Source: CAINVV01 sp037140615 (GTDB taxonomy: Bacteria; Bacteroidota; Bacteroidia; Bacteroidales; Prolixibacteraceae). Taken from it: a stretch of 64,000 nucleotides of DNA. Below, in pieces: positions 52,788 through 60,535 of this stretch. The stretch covers positions 1 through 64,000 of the forward strand of contig JBAXED010000004.1 in assembly GCA_037140615.1 (NCBI GenBank), read 5' to 3'. Position 1 is the stretch's first letter; each line of letters opens with the position of its first letter. The notes under the pieces were generated by a model, which worked only from the letters and a program-made list of their open reading frames with translations, searched no databases and had not been told where the DNA came from. The translations under genes were made by a program, and so were the position numbers.

Positions 52788-53141
52788 TTAATCTTTAACA
52801 AACAGAGATTCGTCTCCTTGTTCTTTTGTCCGGATTCTCCAGGATTCTTCAATCTGAGAAACGAAAATCTTTCCATCCCCAATTTCTCCGGTGTATGCAA
52901 CTTTTAGAAGGCAGTCGACTGTCTTTCTGAGATTCTGGTCTCTAACGACAATTGTAAGCATCCTCCTGGGAATGAAGGATGTACTCCCGTGTACACCTCT
53001 ATAAGTTCTTTGGGATGATTTCATTTCATTACCGACGCCTGTTGCTTCCCAGAAAGAAAAGAAATCGATATCAATGGAATGCAAGGCTTCTTTTACCTCT
53101 TCGAACTTTGAAGTTCTGATGATGGCTTCAATTTTTTTCAT
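52788..53141 (-). CDS. glnB: PII nitrogen regulatory protein
   Basis: A 117-residue PII signal protein that senses 2-oxoglutarate, ATP and ADP and, when paired with amtB, usually plugs the ammonium channel (GlnK-type role). The T-loop region MKSSQRTYRGVHGSTSFIPR keeps the tip Tyr, the potential uridylylation site. The B-loop is TGEIGDGKIFV, and the C-terminal RIRTKEQGDE follows. The T-loop differs from the GHTELYRGAEY type, so the partner surface may be specialised. It lies between an outer-membrane protein and amtB genes. Confidence 0.93.
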   Translation of the reverse strand: MKKIEAIIRTSKFEEVKEALHSIDIDFFSFWEATGVGNEMKSSQRTYRGVHGSTSFIPRRMLTIVVRDQNLRKTVDCLLKVAYTGEIGDGKIFVSQIEESWRIRTKEQGDESLFVKD

Positions 53142-53182
53142 GGTGTTTCAATATTAAGAAGTTATACTTTTTGTATTTTAAT

Positions 53183-53842
53183 TTACTGGTTGGCCAATGT
53201 TATGCCTACAACGATGTTAAACTGTTCTGTAGAAGGATTCAAGATCAAGGCACCAGTTATTGGAATAGAAAAAGTGTCATTTATTTTAATGGCAGTACCT
53301 GTTTTTATTCCTAAGTTGCAAAGGTTTAGCTTGGTGTCTTTTGTGTACTGTCCATCACCTAATCCTGCGAAAAGTGTTATCGGACCTGCTGCATATCCAG
53401 CTTCCAGGTAAGTATCTTTAGCATTGAACATATATGCTCCGGTGAGTGTTAGCTTTCCCAAACCCAGACTTACTGTCGGTTCGAAGAAATGTGAGGTTCC
53501 GGTGAAATAGGGAGCAGTTGCTGCTGGAAAATAATAATCTGTTGCACCCAAAGTAAGAGATGAACTTTTGCCAAGCGAGATAGCATAAGTCGCGAAAAGA
53601 TCTGATTCGGTAGCTTCATTGGTCGAAAAGCAATAATTTCCCCAGCCACCGATGGTGAATCCACCTTTCCCATATTTTACTGTTGGTTGCAATGCTGGAC
53701 CTGATCCAAATTTGGTTCCACGCCACACATAGCTGCTGTAAAGATCTACACCAGTCGTCCATGGACTTTTTTCCTGAGCATTTGCATTGAAAGTCAGAAT
53801 TAGCGTTAGTGTAAAAACTAATAAAACAATTTTCCTCTTCAT
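53183..53842 (-). CDS. Outer-membrane beta-barrel protein of the ammonium operon (TorF-like)
   Basis: A 219-residue exported protein; the signal peptide ends FNANAQ (residue ~23). Alternating strands with YSSYVWRGTKFG, GGFTIGGWGNY and a final strand ending in VGITLANQ are typical of small barrels of the TorF/gcw_chp type. It is first in a unit with PII and amtB (41 bases to the PII gene), so it may assist passage of nitrogen compounds across the outer membrane; this is inferred from context only. Confidence 0.75.
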   Translation of the reverse strand: MKRKIVLLVFTLTLILTFNANAQEKSPWTTGVDLYSSYVWRGTKFGSGPALQPTVKYGKGGFTIGGWGNYCFSTNEATESDLFATYAISLGKSSSLTLGATDYYFPAATAPYFTGTSHFFEPTVSLGLGKLTLTGAYMFNAKDTYLEAGYAAGPITLFAGLGDGQYTKDTKLNLCNLGIKTGTAIKINDTFSIPITGALILNPSTEQFNIVVGITLANQ

Positions 53843-54210
53843 GGTTTTAAAAATTAAGATTTATACTCTGTTGTTTTAAATTTTTAGGACAGTCTTTAAA
53901 AAAACGCTGTTTTTTTGTATACCCCCCCCCTGTTTTTTTATCTTCTTCGACAAAAATAGATGTTTTAATTGATATTGATATACAAAAAATAGGGGGTGTA
54001 CTCAAATTAATGATTAATTAACAAACGGGGTATCTGAAAAATAGGGGGGGTAATATGAAAAAACACATATATTTTTGAATATATGTGTTTAGAATAGGGG
54101 GTGTATTTAAAATATTATAAATAGTGACGAAAATGAAAAACGCCACTTTGAGTGGCGTTTAATCAAGCTTTACTGTCAAATAGCTCCATAATATCTATCA
54201 TAATTGCCTT
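53843..54210. promoter_or_regulatory. G-tract-rich control region of the ammonium operon
   Basis: These 368 bases carry a minus-strand -7 box TATTTTTG (53958-53951), a run of nine C at 53922-53930 in the probable leader, AAATAGGGGGTGTA-type motifs ending at 54000 and 54105, related G-runs at 54027 and 54044-54050, and a 12-bp hairpin at 54061-54090 (AAACACATATAT/ATATATGTGTTT). No gene is seen. Confidence 0.55.
54138..54160 (-). terminator. Terminator after rlmB
   Basis: The perfect 10-bp stem AAACGCCACT/AGTGGCGTTT has a three-base loop. On the minus strand it is followed by TTTCATTTT. Confidence 0.8.
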
Positions 54211-54954
54211 TCAGCAAATAAGTATTCTCTGTCTCACTGCTTCAAAAAGCAGAATACCTGCTGCCACTGAAACATTCAGCGACTGAATGGTACCTAACTG
54301 GGGTATCTTGGTCCATTGGTCTGCAATTTTTAGGATTGACATGTCGATTCCTGTCTCTTCAGATCCCATAACGATCACCAAAGGCACAGTCATATCGCAT
54401 CCAAAGTAATTTATGTCACCTTTTTCAGAGGCAGCAATCACCTTAAGTCCTGAATTCTGCAAGAACCTAACAGCATTGATCAGATTTTTTTCTCTGCAAA
54501 CCGGAATGGTCAGCAAGGCCCCTGAAGATGTTTTAATTGCATCAGCATTGATTTGTGCTGCTCCCTTTTCGGGAATCAATATTGCATCTACGCCGGCCAC
54601 TTCAGCAGACCGGGCAATTGCTCCAAAATTTCTGACATCTGTAATCCTGTCCAGAACAAGGATTAGAGGATTCTTCCCTTGTTCGAATAACATTGGGATA
54701 ATTTCTGTAATTGGTTGGTAAGCAATGGGAGAGATAAAAGTAACGACCCCTTGATGGTTCTTACGGGTTACCCTGTCAATGCGTTCTACAGGAACTTGCT
54801 GAAATGGAATTTCAAACTGTCTGACGAGTTTCATCAATTCCATATACAATTCTCCCTGCAATCCTTTCCGGATCAGTATGCGTTCAATCTCTTTGCCGGC
54901 ATTGATCGCCTCAATGGTAGAGTGCAATCCGAATACAAAATTTTTGTCTTCCAT
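54211..54954 (-). CDS. rlmB: 23S rRNA (guanosine-2'-O)-methyltransferase, TrmH/RlmB family
   Basis: A 247-residue SPOUT methyltransferase that modifies G2251-type sites of 23S rRNA. An N-terminal substrate-binding domain (FGLHSTIEAI, ILIRKGLQGE) precedes the knotted SAM domain. Motif 1 is NFGAIARSAEVAGVDAILIP, motif 2 VIVMGSEETGID and motif 3 IPQLGTIQSLNVSVAAGILL. Other TrmH-type targets are possible, but the N-terminal domain favours RlmB. It is nine bases from the ABC-F gene and probably co-transcribed. Confidence 0.92.
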   Translation of the reverse strand: MEDKNFVFGLHSTIEAINAGKEIERILIRKGLQGELYMELMKLVRQFEIPFQQVPVERIDRVTRKNHQGVVTFISPIAYQPITEIIPMLFEQGKNPLILVLDRITDVRNFGAIARSAEVAGVDAILIPEKGAAQINADAIKTSSGALLTIPVCREKNLINAVRFLQNSGLKVIAASEKGDINYFGCDMTVPLVIVMGSEETGIDMSILKIADQWTKIPQLGTIQSLNVSVAAGILLFEAVRQRILIC

Positions 54955-54963
54955 AATTATTAT

Positions 54964-56904
54964 TTATTCGGGCTTCCTTGAGTTCCAACCCTCCAGTTCA
55001 CTGTTCAGATCGGCCCATTTTCCCAATTCCAGATCAAGCTGTTTCTTGGTAGATTCGTATTTGGTGAGTAGATCACTATCAACCTTTTCGGGATGATCAC
55101 TCATATATATATCGGTAATAATGATCTCATTTTCCAGTTTTGAGATGTATGCTTCTACATCGGAAATCTGTTTTTCTAGCTTGCTGATCATTTTATTGAT
55201 CTCTTTTCGCTCTTCAAATGAGACATTGGTAACCACTTTTATTAGCTCTTTTTTCTCCTTTTTTACAGGGGAATTTACTTCAAGTTCCCTCAGGGAATCT
55301 ATTTCTTTTTTTTGCAAGAATTCATAGATACCGCCAAGGTGTTGCCTGATTTTCTTGTTTTTGAATTCATAAACCACATTAACGAGTCCGTCTAAGAATT
55401 CGCGGTCGTGCGATACAAGCAACAATGTGCCATCAAAATCCAGCAATGCCTTTTTCAGAATTCCCTTTGAATGAATATCAAGATGGTTGGTCGGTTCGTC
55501 AAGCACCAGAAAGTTTACAGGTTCGAGTAGCAATCGGATCATGGCAAGCCTTGATCTTTCGCCTCCTGACAAGACCTTAACTTTTTTGTCAACATCTTCT
55601 CCTGAAAACATAAAGGCACCCAGAATGTCCCTGATTTTTGTACGAATGTCACCCACAGCTATCTGATCGATAGTTTCGAGTGCAGTAATATCTTCATTCA
55701 GCAAGGAGGCCTGGTTTTGTGCGAAGTATCCTACTTTTACATTGTGTCCAAGTACTTGTTCTCCTGTACATTCCAGTTGCTGCATCAGGATGCGTGCCAT
55801 GGTAGTTTTCCCTTCACCGTTTTTACCGACGAAAGCTATTTTTTCACCTCTTTCAATGGTGAGATCAACGTTTTTCAGGACTTGAAGATTTCCAAAGGAC
55901 TTGGATACTTCCACCGCTTTGAAGACAACTGTTCCAGATCTTGGGGAAGGAGGGAACCTGATGTTCATTGAACGGGTGTCCTCTTCGTCGACTTCGATTC
56001 TGTCCACCTTATCCAACTGCTTGATCCGGGATTGAACCTGCACAGATTTTGTCGCTTTGTAACGAAATCTTTCAATAAAATCTTCCGTATCCTGGATCAT
56101 CTTTTGCTGGTTGCGAAAGGATGCCATTTGTTGTTCTCTTCTTTCTACTCTTAGCTCAAGATATTTGCTATAATTGACCTTGTAGTCATAAATTTTACCC
56201 AAACTAATCTCGACTGTCCGGTTGGTAACATTATCGAGAAATGCCCGGTCATGAGATACAAGAACAACCGCCCCGGCATACTCCTTAAGAAAGCGCTCAA
56301 GCCATTGAATTGATTCTATATCCAGGTGATTGGTCGGCTCATCCAACAAGAAGACATGAGGTTTCTGGAGTAAAATTTTAGCCAATTCAATCCGCATGCG
56401 CCAGCCTCCTGAAAACTCTGAAGTTGGTCTGTCAAAATCTTTGCGATCGAACCCCAAACCGATTAGTGTTTGTTCAATATTGGCATGAAAATTCCCCCCT
56501 CCAAGCAGGTGAAAGCGATCATTGATTTCATGGAGTTCATCCATTATTTGATGGTACTCGACTGAATCATAATCATTTCTCACAGAAAGCTCATTGCTGA
56601 GAAAGTTGATTTTTTTTTCAAGAAGGTGAATCTCTTCAAAAGCTTTGGCTGCTTCTTCTATGACAGAATTTGAGTCCGTCGTATCCATGTGCTGTGGTAA
56701 ATAGCCGATTTTGATATCCTTGGGCGCGATTACCCTTCCTGACGTTGGGATCTGTTTACCAGCAAATATTTTGAGTAATGTTGACTTCCCTGCACCATTC
56801 CGGCCAGCAAGACCAATACGATCTCGGGGATTTACGATAAAGCTTACCTGTTTGAAAAGCTCAAAACCACCAAATTCAACATATAGTTCTTCAACAGATA
56901 TCAT
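54964..56904 (-). CDS. ABC-F family ATPase (ribosome-associated type)
   Basis: A 646-residue soluble protein with two ABC domains and no membrane part. The first domain has Walker A GRNGAGKSTLLKIF, signature FSGGWRMRIELA and Walker B HVFLLDEPTNHLD. The inter-domain linker (about 240-310) is helical and basic. The second domain has GKNGEGKTTMARIL, LSGGERSRLAMI and NFLVLDEPTNHLD. The last ~90 residues form a charged coiled coil, as in Uup/YheS-type members. These act on ribosomes or DNA processing rather than transport. Antibiotic resistance cannot be deduced. Confidence 0.93.
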   Translation of the reverse strand: MISVEELYVEFGGFELFKQVSFIVNPRDRIGLAGRNGAGKSTLLKIFAGKQIPTSGRVIAPKDIKIGYLPQHMDTTDSNSVIEEAAKAFEEIHLLEKKINFLSNELSVRNDYDSVEYHQIMDELHEINDRFHLLGGGNFHANIEQTLIGLGFDRKDFDRPTSEFSGGWRMRIELAKILLQKPHVFLLDEPTNHLDIESIQWLERFLKEYAGAVVLVSHDRAFLDNVTNRTVEISLGKIYDYKVNYSKYLELRVERREQQMASFRNQQKMIQDTEDFIERFRYKATKSVQVQSRIKQLDKVDRIEVDEEDTRSMNIRFPPSPRSGTVVFKAVEVSKSFGNLQVLKNVDLTIERGEKIAFVGKNGEGKTTMARILMQQLECTGEQVLGHNVKVGYFAQNQASLLNEDITALETIDQIAVGDIRTKIRDILGAFMFSGEDVDKKVKVLSGGERSRLAMIRLLLEPVNFLVLDEPTNHLDIHSKGILKKALLDFDGTLLLVSHDREFLDGLVNVVYEFKNKKIRQHLGGIYEFLQKKEIDSLRELEVNSPVKKEKKELIKVVTNVSFEERKEINKMISKLEKQISDVEAYISKLENEIIITDIYMSDHPEKVDSDLLTKYESTKKQLDLELGKWADLNSELEGWNSRKPE

Positions 56905-56911
56905 AAAAAAA

Positions 56912-57047
56912 CACGAATTTCACTAATTATTACAGATTACACAGATGAACACCGTCCCAACCACAGATTAAACGAATTTCACCAATTAAGAAAGATATTT
57001 AAACCCCTTTCCTTACCACAGATTACACAAATTACACCGATTAAAGA
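56912..57047. repeat. Degenerate ACAGATTACAC-type repeats
   Basis: The words GAATTTCACTAATTA and GAATTTCACCAATTA recur, as do ACAGATTACACAGAT, CACAGATTAAACGAA and CACAGATTACACAAATTACA. They are spaced 30-60 bases apart and non-coding. Confidence 0.55.
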
Positions 57048-57190
57048 AGAGATTATTTATTTTTCGCCGTTTCACCGTTTCACTCTTCTCGTTTCCTTCT
57101 TTAACCACTTGCCCCGTCTCCCAGTCCCCAAGTCTCCCCGTCATTCTCCATCGGCCGCAAAGGTAGTACAAAATAGGGCACGTGAAAAGA

Positions 57191-57218
57191 ATCGCCGGAA
57201 GTTAATGCTTCCGGCGAT
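57191..57218 (-). terminator. Terminator after the first Gfo/Idh/MocA gene
   Basis: The perfect 11-bp stem ATCGCCGGAAG/CTTCCGGCGAT has a six-base loop and is followed on the minus strand by TCTTTTC. Confidence 0.82.
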
Positions 57219-57244
57219 GGCAATTATTAGATTGTAACTGATTA

Positions 57245-58726
57245 CTAAGCGGGCATATCCGGCAAAGACCAGCCTTCACGGTAGTTGTGTTTGATCAGGT
57301 CGGCAGCAAACCCTTTTGCACTGATTGGTTCACTGAATTTTTTGTTGAATGTTGGGTGTCCGTCATTTATTACAAACCCATCATCCAGACAGAAATTGAA
57401 GGTTTCATTGTCATGAATATTGGTGAAATTCATATTTGGTCCATCCCAAAGCAGCTCTTTGTTGAGGTCCTGAAGGCGAACCGCCAATACGCCCATCACC
57501 ACCATCTCGTTAAACGGTCCGGCTTGCGAGAAAGGAGATGCAGTTTCAGTCCTACTTTCAGGACTCTCCTTGCAAGAGCGAATCCAATCCTGTTCGTGAC
57601 TTGTTGTAATGCGTGGAATTGTTTTAGGAACTGTTGGCACACGTCCTGAGAGTAGCCAAGGATTGACCCCATAGCAACCACATGCAATGCTATCTTTGGT
57701 TCCGTGGAAAATTACACCGCCTCCATCGTCGTTCATATCCTTGCCTTCCGGCCAATTTGAGGGTTTCATGGGTCTCATTCCACCATCCATCCAGGTAACT
57801 GTAACTTCAGGAAAATTCATTTTGATACCCTTGATTTTTGGACGTGCCGGGAAAATCATTTGGACCAATTCTGAGTTGGGCGGAGTATCTGTCATCAAAA
57901 GGGTAGAGGCGCCCTGAACTCTGGTTGGATAGCCTAGTTTGAGCCCCATAAATACGGGATGCAAGATGTGACAAGCCATATCTCCAAGCGCGCCTGTGCC
58001 GAAGTCCCACCAACCGCGGAAAGTCCATGGTGTATACATTCTATGGTAAGGACGAAACTTTGCAGGACCGATAAAAAGGTCCCAGTTCATGGTATCAGGT
58101 GGCCACATTCCATCTTTTGGTCTGGCAAGTCCCTGTGGCCACAAAGGACGGTCCGTAAAGGCTTCTACCCTGGTAACATCCCCAATCTCGCCATTCCATA
58201 GCCATTCCTGAATCAAACGGACGCCTTCTCCTGAGGATCCCTGATTACCCATCGAAGTGGCCACTTTATGTTTTACGGCTAGTTTAGTAAGCAGTCGTGA
58301 CTCGTAAACTGAGTGTGTCAACGGTTTCTGAATGTAGACATGTTTGTTCAATGTCATGGCATGTGCACCGACGATGGCATGGTTATGGTCGGCCGTCGCC
58401 ACCAAAACCGCATCAATGTCTTTGTTCATTTCGTCATACATTTTTCGCCAGTCCCAGTATTTTTTCGCTTTGGGAAAGTGCTCGAAACAGCGCTGACTGT
58501 GGTCCCAGTCGACATCGCACAATGCTACGATGTTCTCTGTTTCCATCTGTTTTAAATTTCCGAACCCCATTCCGCCAATGCCGACACCTGCAATGTTCAG
58601 TTTGTCACTTGGAGCCTTATGCCCCAATCCGGCAATGGTGTTCGAAGGAACTACCGTGATTGCTGCAGCTGCTGCAGCCGATGTCCCAATGAAACCTCTT
58701 CTTGAAAGATTGTTTTTTGGATTCAT
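57245..58726 (-). CDS. Tat-exported Gfo/Idh/MocA-family oxidoreductase 1
   Basis: A 493-residue NAD(P)-linked sugar oxidoreductase. A twin-arginine signal is present: SRRGFIGTSAAAAAAITVV at 8-26. The Rossmann domain has IAGVGIGGMGFGNLK near 44-58, and ATADHNHAIVGAHAM and YIQKPLTHSVYE (with the EKP-like QKP) mark the catalytic region. The C-terminal alpha/beta domain is of the type found in secreted Bacteroidota members. Tat export fits a cofactor-loaded periplasmic enzyme. With a second such gene and a DUF1080 gene nearby, oxidation of sugars or glycosides at C3 is a reasonable guess. Confidence 0.87.
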   Translation of the reverse strand: MNPKNNLSRRGFIGTSAAAAAAITVVPSNTIAGLGHKAPSDKLNIAGVGIGGMGFGNLKQMETENIVALCDVDWDHSQRCFEHFPKAKKYWDWRKMYDEMNKDIDAVLVATADHNHAIVGAHAMTLNKHVYIQKPLTHSVYESRLLTKLAVKHKVATSMGNQGSSGEGVRLIQEWLWNGEIGDVTRVEAFTDRPLWPQGLARPKDGMWPPDTMNWDLFIGPAKFRPYHRMYTPWTFRGWWDFGTGALGDMACHILHPVFMGLKLGYPTRVQGASTLLMTDTPPNSELVQMIFPARPKIKGIKMNFPEVTVTWMDGGMRPMKPSNWPEGKDMNDDGGGVIFHGTKDSIACGCYGVNPWLLSGRVPTVPKTIPRITTSHEQDWIRSCKESPESRTETASPFSQAGPFNEMVVMGVLAVRLQDLNKELLWDGPNMNFTNIHDNETFNFCLDDGFVINDGHPTFNKKFSEPISAKGFAADLIKHNYREGWSLPDMPA

Positions 58727-58927
58727 GATGTTAATATTAATAGTTATTGATTGGCCAGACCATTAGGAATATAACTTGGTCAGACCCTCAAATTTATCGT
58801 TTAATTTTAGAAACGAAAAGCCAATCCAAACTATTTTGAGGTGGAACAACAAATTAGTAAATTGCCATAGTTTCAAGTTTGGGTTTCAAATACTACTATT
58901 AACGTTAACAAGTCAACCAAATTACTG

Positions 58928-59740
58928 ATGGAAAAGACTTTGCTTAAAAAAATAAGAGCAGGGAAGGTTGTTTTTGGTACATGCATGACATCCACTTCCC
59001 CCACATGGCCGGCTATTGCCAAGCGGGCAGGATTGGATTTTGTGTTTTTGGATACAGAGCATATTCCATTGGAAAGAATGGAAATAGCCCATTTGTGCCA
59101 AATCTTAAGAGCTATGGGTATTGCACCCATCGTTAGGATTCCCTCGCCTGACCCATACAAGGCTTGTCAGATGATGGATGCAGGGGCAGAAGGCGTAGTT
59201 GCACCCTATCTGGAAAATACAAATCAGATCAAGGAACTGGTTGGGGCGTTAAAATACAGACCATTAAAAGGGGAGCTACTTGATAAATTTCTAAACGGTG
59301 AAATTGAACCAGATCCTGTACTTAAGGAATATCTTGATAAATGGAACGAAGGCAACGTATGCATTGCCAATATTGAGAGTTTATCTGCTTTGGGAAAATT
59401 GGAAGATCTTTTATCGATTAAAGGACTTGATGCAGTTTTCATTGGCCCCCATGATCTGTCGATCAGTTTAGGTTTGCCGGAGCAATATGATCATCCATTG
59501 TTCGAATCTGCAGTTAAAAAAATCATTCGGATCTCGAAGGACAATGGGCTCGCAGTAGGTATTCATTTCTCAGAATCACCCGATAGGCAAATCCGCTGGA
59601 TGAAAGAGGGAGTCAATATGGTTATTCACAGTTCTGATTTGGCTATGTTCTCCCAAAGATTGCTGCTCGATATGGAATGCATCAAAAGTGCCATTGGTGA
59701 GAGGAGTGTGAAAGCAGATACTTCCGGCGATGTTATCTGA
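58928..59740 (+). CDS. HpcH/HpaI-family class II aldolase
   Basis: A 270-residue metal-dependent aldolase of the 2-dehydro-3-deoxyglucarate / 4-hydroxy-2-oxovalerate type that cleaves or forms 2-keto acid sugars. The pattern GTCMTSTSPTWPAIAKRAGLD, FVFLDTEHIPLE, IVRIPSPDPYKACQMMDAGA and VVAPYLEN with later IGPHDLSISLG carries the usual metal-binding Glu and Asp positions. No signal peptide is present, so it is cytoplasmic. It lies between the Gfo/Idh/MocA gene and a DUF1080 gene, 71 bases from the latter, within a probable sugar-catabolism cluster. Confidence 0.88.
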   Translation: MEKTLLKKIRAGKVVFGTCMTSTSPTWPAIAKRAGLDFVFLDTEHIPLERMEIAHLCQILRAMGIAPIVRIPSPDPYKACQMMDAGAEGVVAPYLENTNQIKELVGALKYRPLKGELLDKFLNGEIEPDPVLKEYLDKWNEGNVCIANIESLSALGKLEDLLSIKGLDAVFIGPHDLSISLGLPEQYDHPLFESAVKKIIRISKDNGLAVGIHFSESPDRQIRWMKEGVNMVIHSSDLAMFSQRLLLDMECIKSAIGERSVKADTSGDVI

Positions 59741-59811
59741 TTTCCTTTTTAAGATTTAAAAAATTCTTTCCAAAGGAATTATTTTTATACATCAACTTAA
59801 ATTACTACAAA

Positions 59812-60414
59812 ATGAAAAACAGATTTGCAACATTTTTAATGGTAGGCATGCTTCTTATTGCGGGCAATTGTGAAGCACAAAAGTGGATATCGCTTTTTAA
59901 TGGAAAGGATCTTTCCGGATGGACTCCACATGGTAAGGCATCATGGAGTGTGGAAAATGGCGTATTGGTAGGTGTTGGAGGAATGGGACACATTTACACA
60001 GATGTTGAGTGCACTGATTTCGAAGTCAAGGGTATGTTTCGTATTTCCGCAGATCCGGGTTCCAAAAGCAATAGTGGATTCTATTTCAGATGTAATGCCC
60101 CGGCTAAAAACATTGACGGATTTCCGGAAGGTTATGAGGCTCAGATCTGTCATAACCAGGATGCTTATACCGGATGGCTTTGGAAACCAGGTACTCCTAC
60201 CGGGAAGGCAACAGAATTGCTTACCAAAGATGGGGAGTGGTTCGGGTACCACATAAAAATGGTTGGCGAACACATCGAATTCTGGATCAACGGAAAATCT
60301 GTTATGACATACGATGACAAGGAATATAAGAAGGGTCATTTTGCCATTCAGGGACACAATCCAGGGATGAAGATTGAGGCCAAGGAGATGTTCTATCGCG
60401 AGGTGAAGAAGTAA
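59812..60414 (+). CDS. Secreted DUF1080 (3-keto-disaccharide hydrolase-type) protein
   Basis: A 200-residue exported protein with signal peptide to CEAQ (residue 23). The DUF1080 domain is a jelly-roll with WISLFNGKDLSGWTPHGKAS at its start, GFYFRCNAP, GYEAQICHNQ and FWINGKSVMTYDD. This domain is known in 3-keto-glycoside-cleaving enzymes and in many Bacteroidota secreted glycan proteins. It is placed between an aldolase and two Tat-type oxidoreductases, which supports a pathway of C3 oxidation followed by cleavage; this is inference. Confidence 0.87.
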   Translation: MKNRFATFLMVGMLLIAGNCEAQKWISLFNGKDLSGWTPHGKASWSVENGVLVGVGGMGHIYTDVECTDFEVKGMFRISADPGSKSNSGFYFRCNAPAKNIDGFPEGYEAQICHNQDAYTGWLWKPGTPTGKATELLTKDGEWFGYHIKMVGEHIEFWINGKSVMTYDDKEYKKGHFAIQGHNPGMKIEAKEMFYREVKK

Positions 60415-60416
60415 AG

Positions 60417-60535
60417 AGAAGTGCCTAAAGTGTCTAAAGTGCCTAGAATGTCTAAAGTTAATGCTTTAATCAAATCCTGATTGCGGCGTATTTACTTTAG
60501 GCATTCTAGGCACTTTAAATACTCTAGGCACTCTT
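60417..60535. repeat. Imperfect inverted repeat built of TGCCTAAAG-type words
   Basis: The inner arms 60436-60458 and 60494-60516 are 23 bases with one mismatch. Outer arms extend the structure to about 46 bases per side. The left arm consists of near-tandem GTGCCTAAAG, TGTCTAAAG and GTGCCTAGAATG words. It sits between convergent genes and may serve as terminator. Confidence 0.7.

Larger units (their letters stand above)
56905..57244. other. Repeat-rich intergenic region
   Basis: These 340 bases contain degenerate repeats of CACAGATTACACAGAT / CACAGATTAAACGAATTTCACC type, a C/T-rich stretch near 57080-57150, and a terminator at 57191-57218. No gene is seen. Confidence 0.55.
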
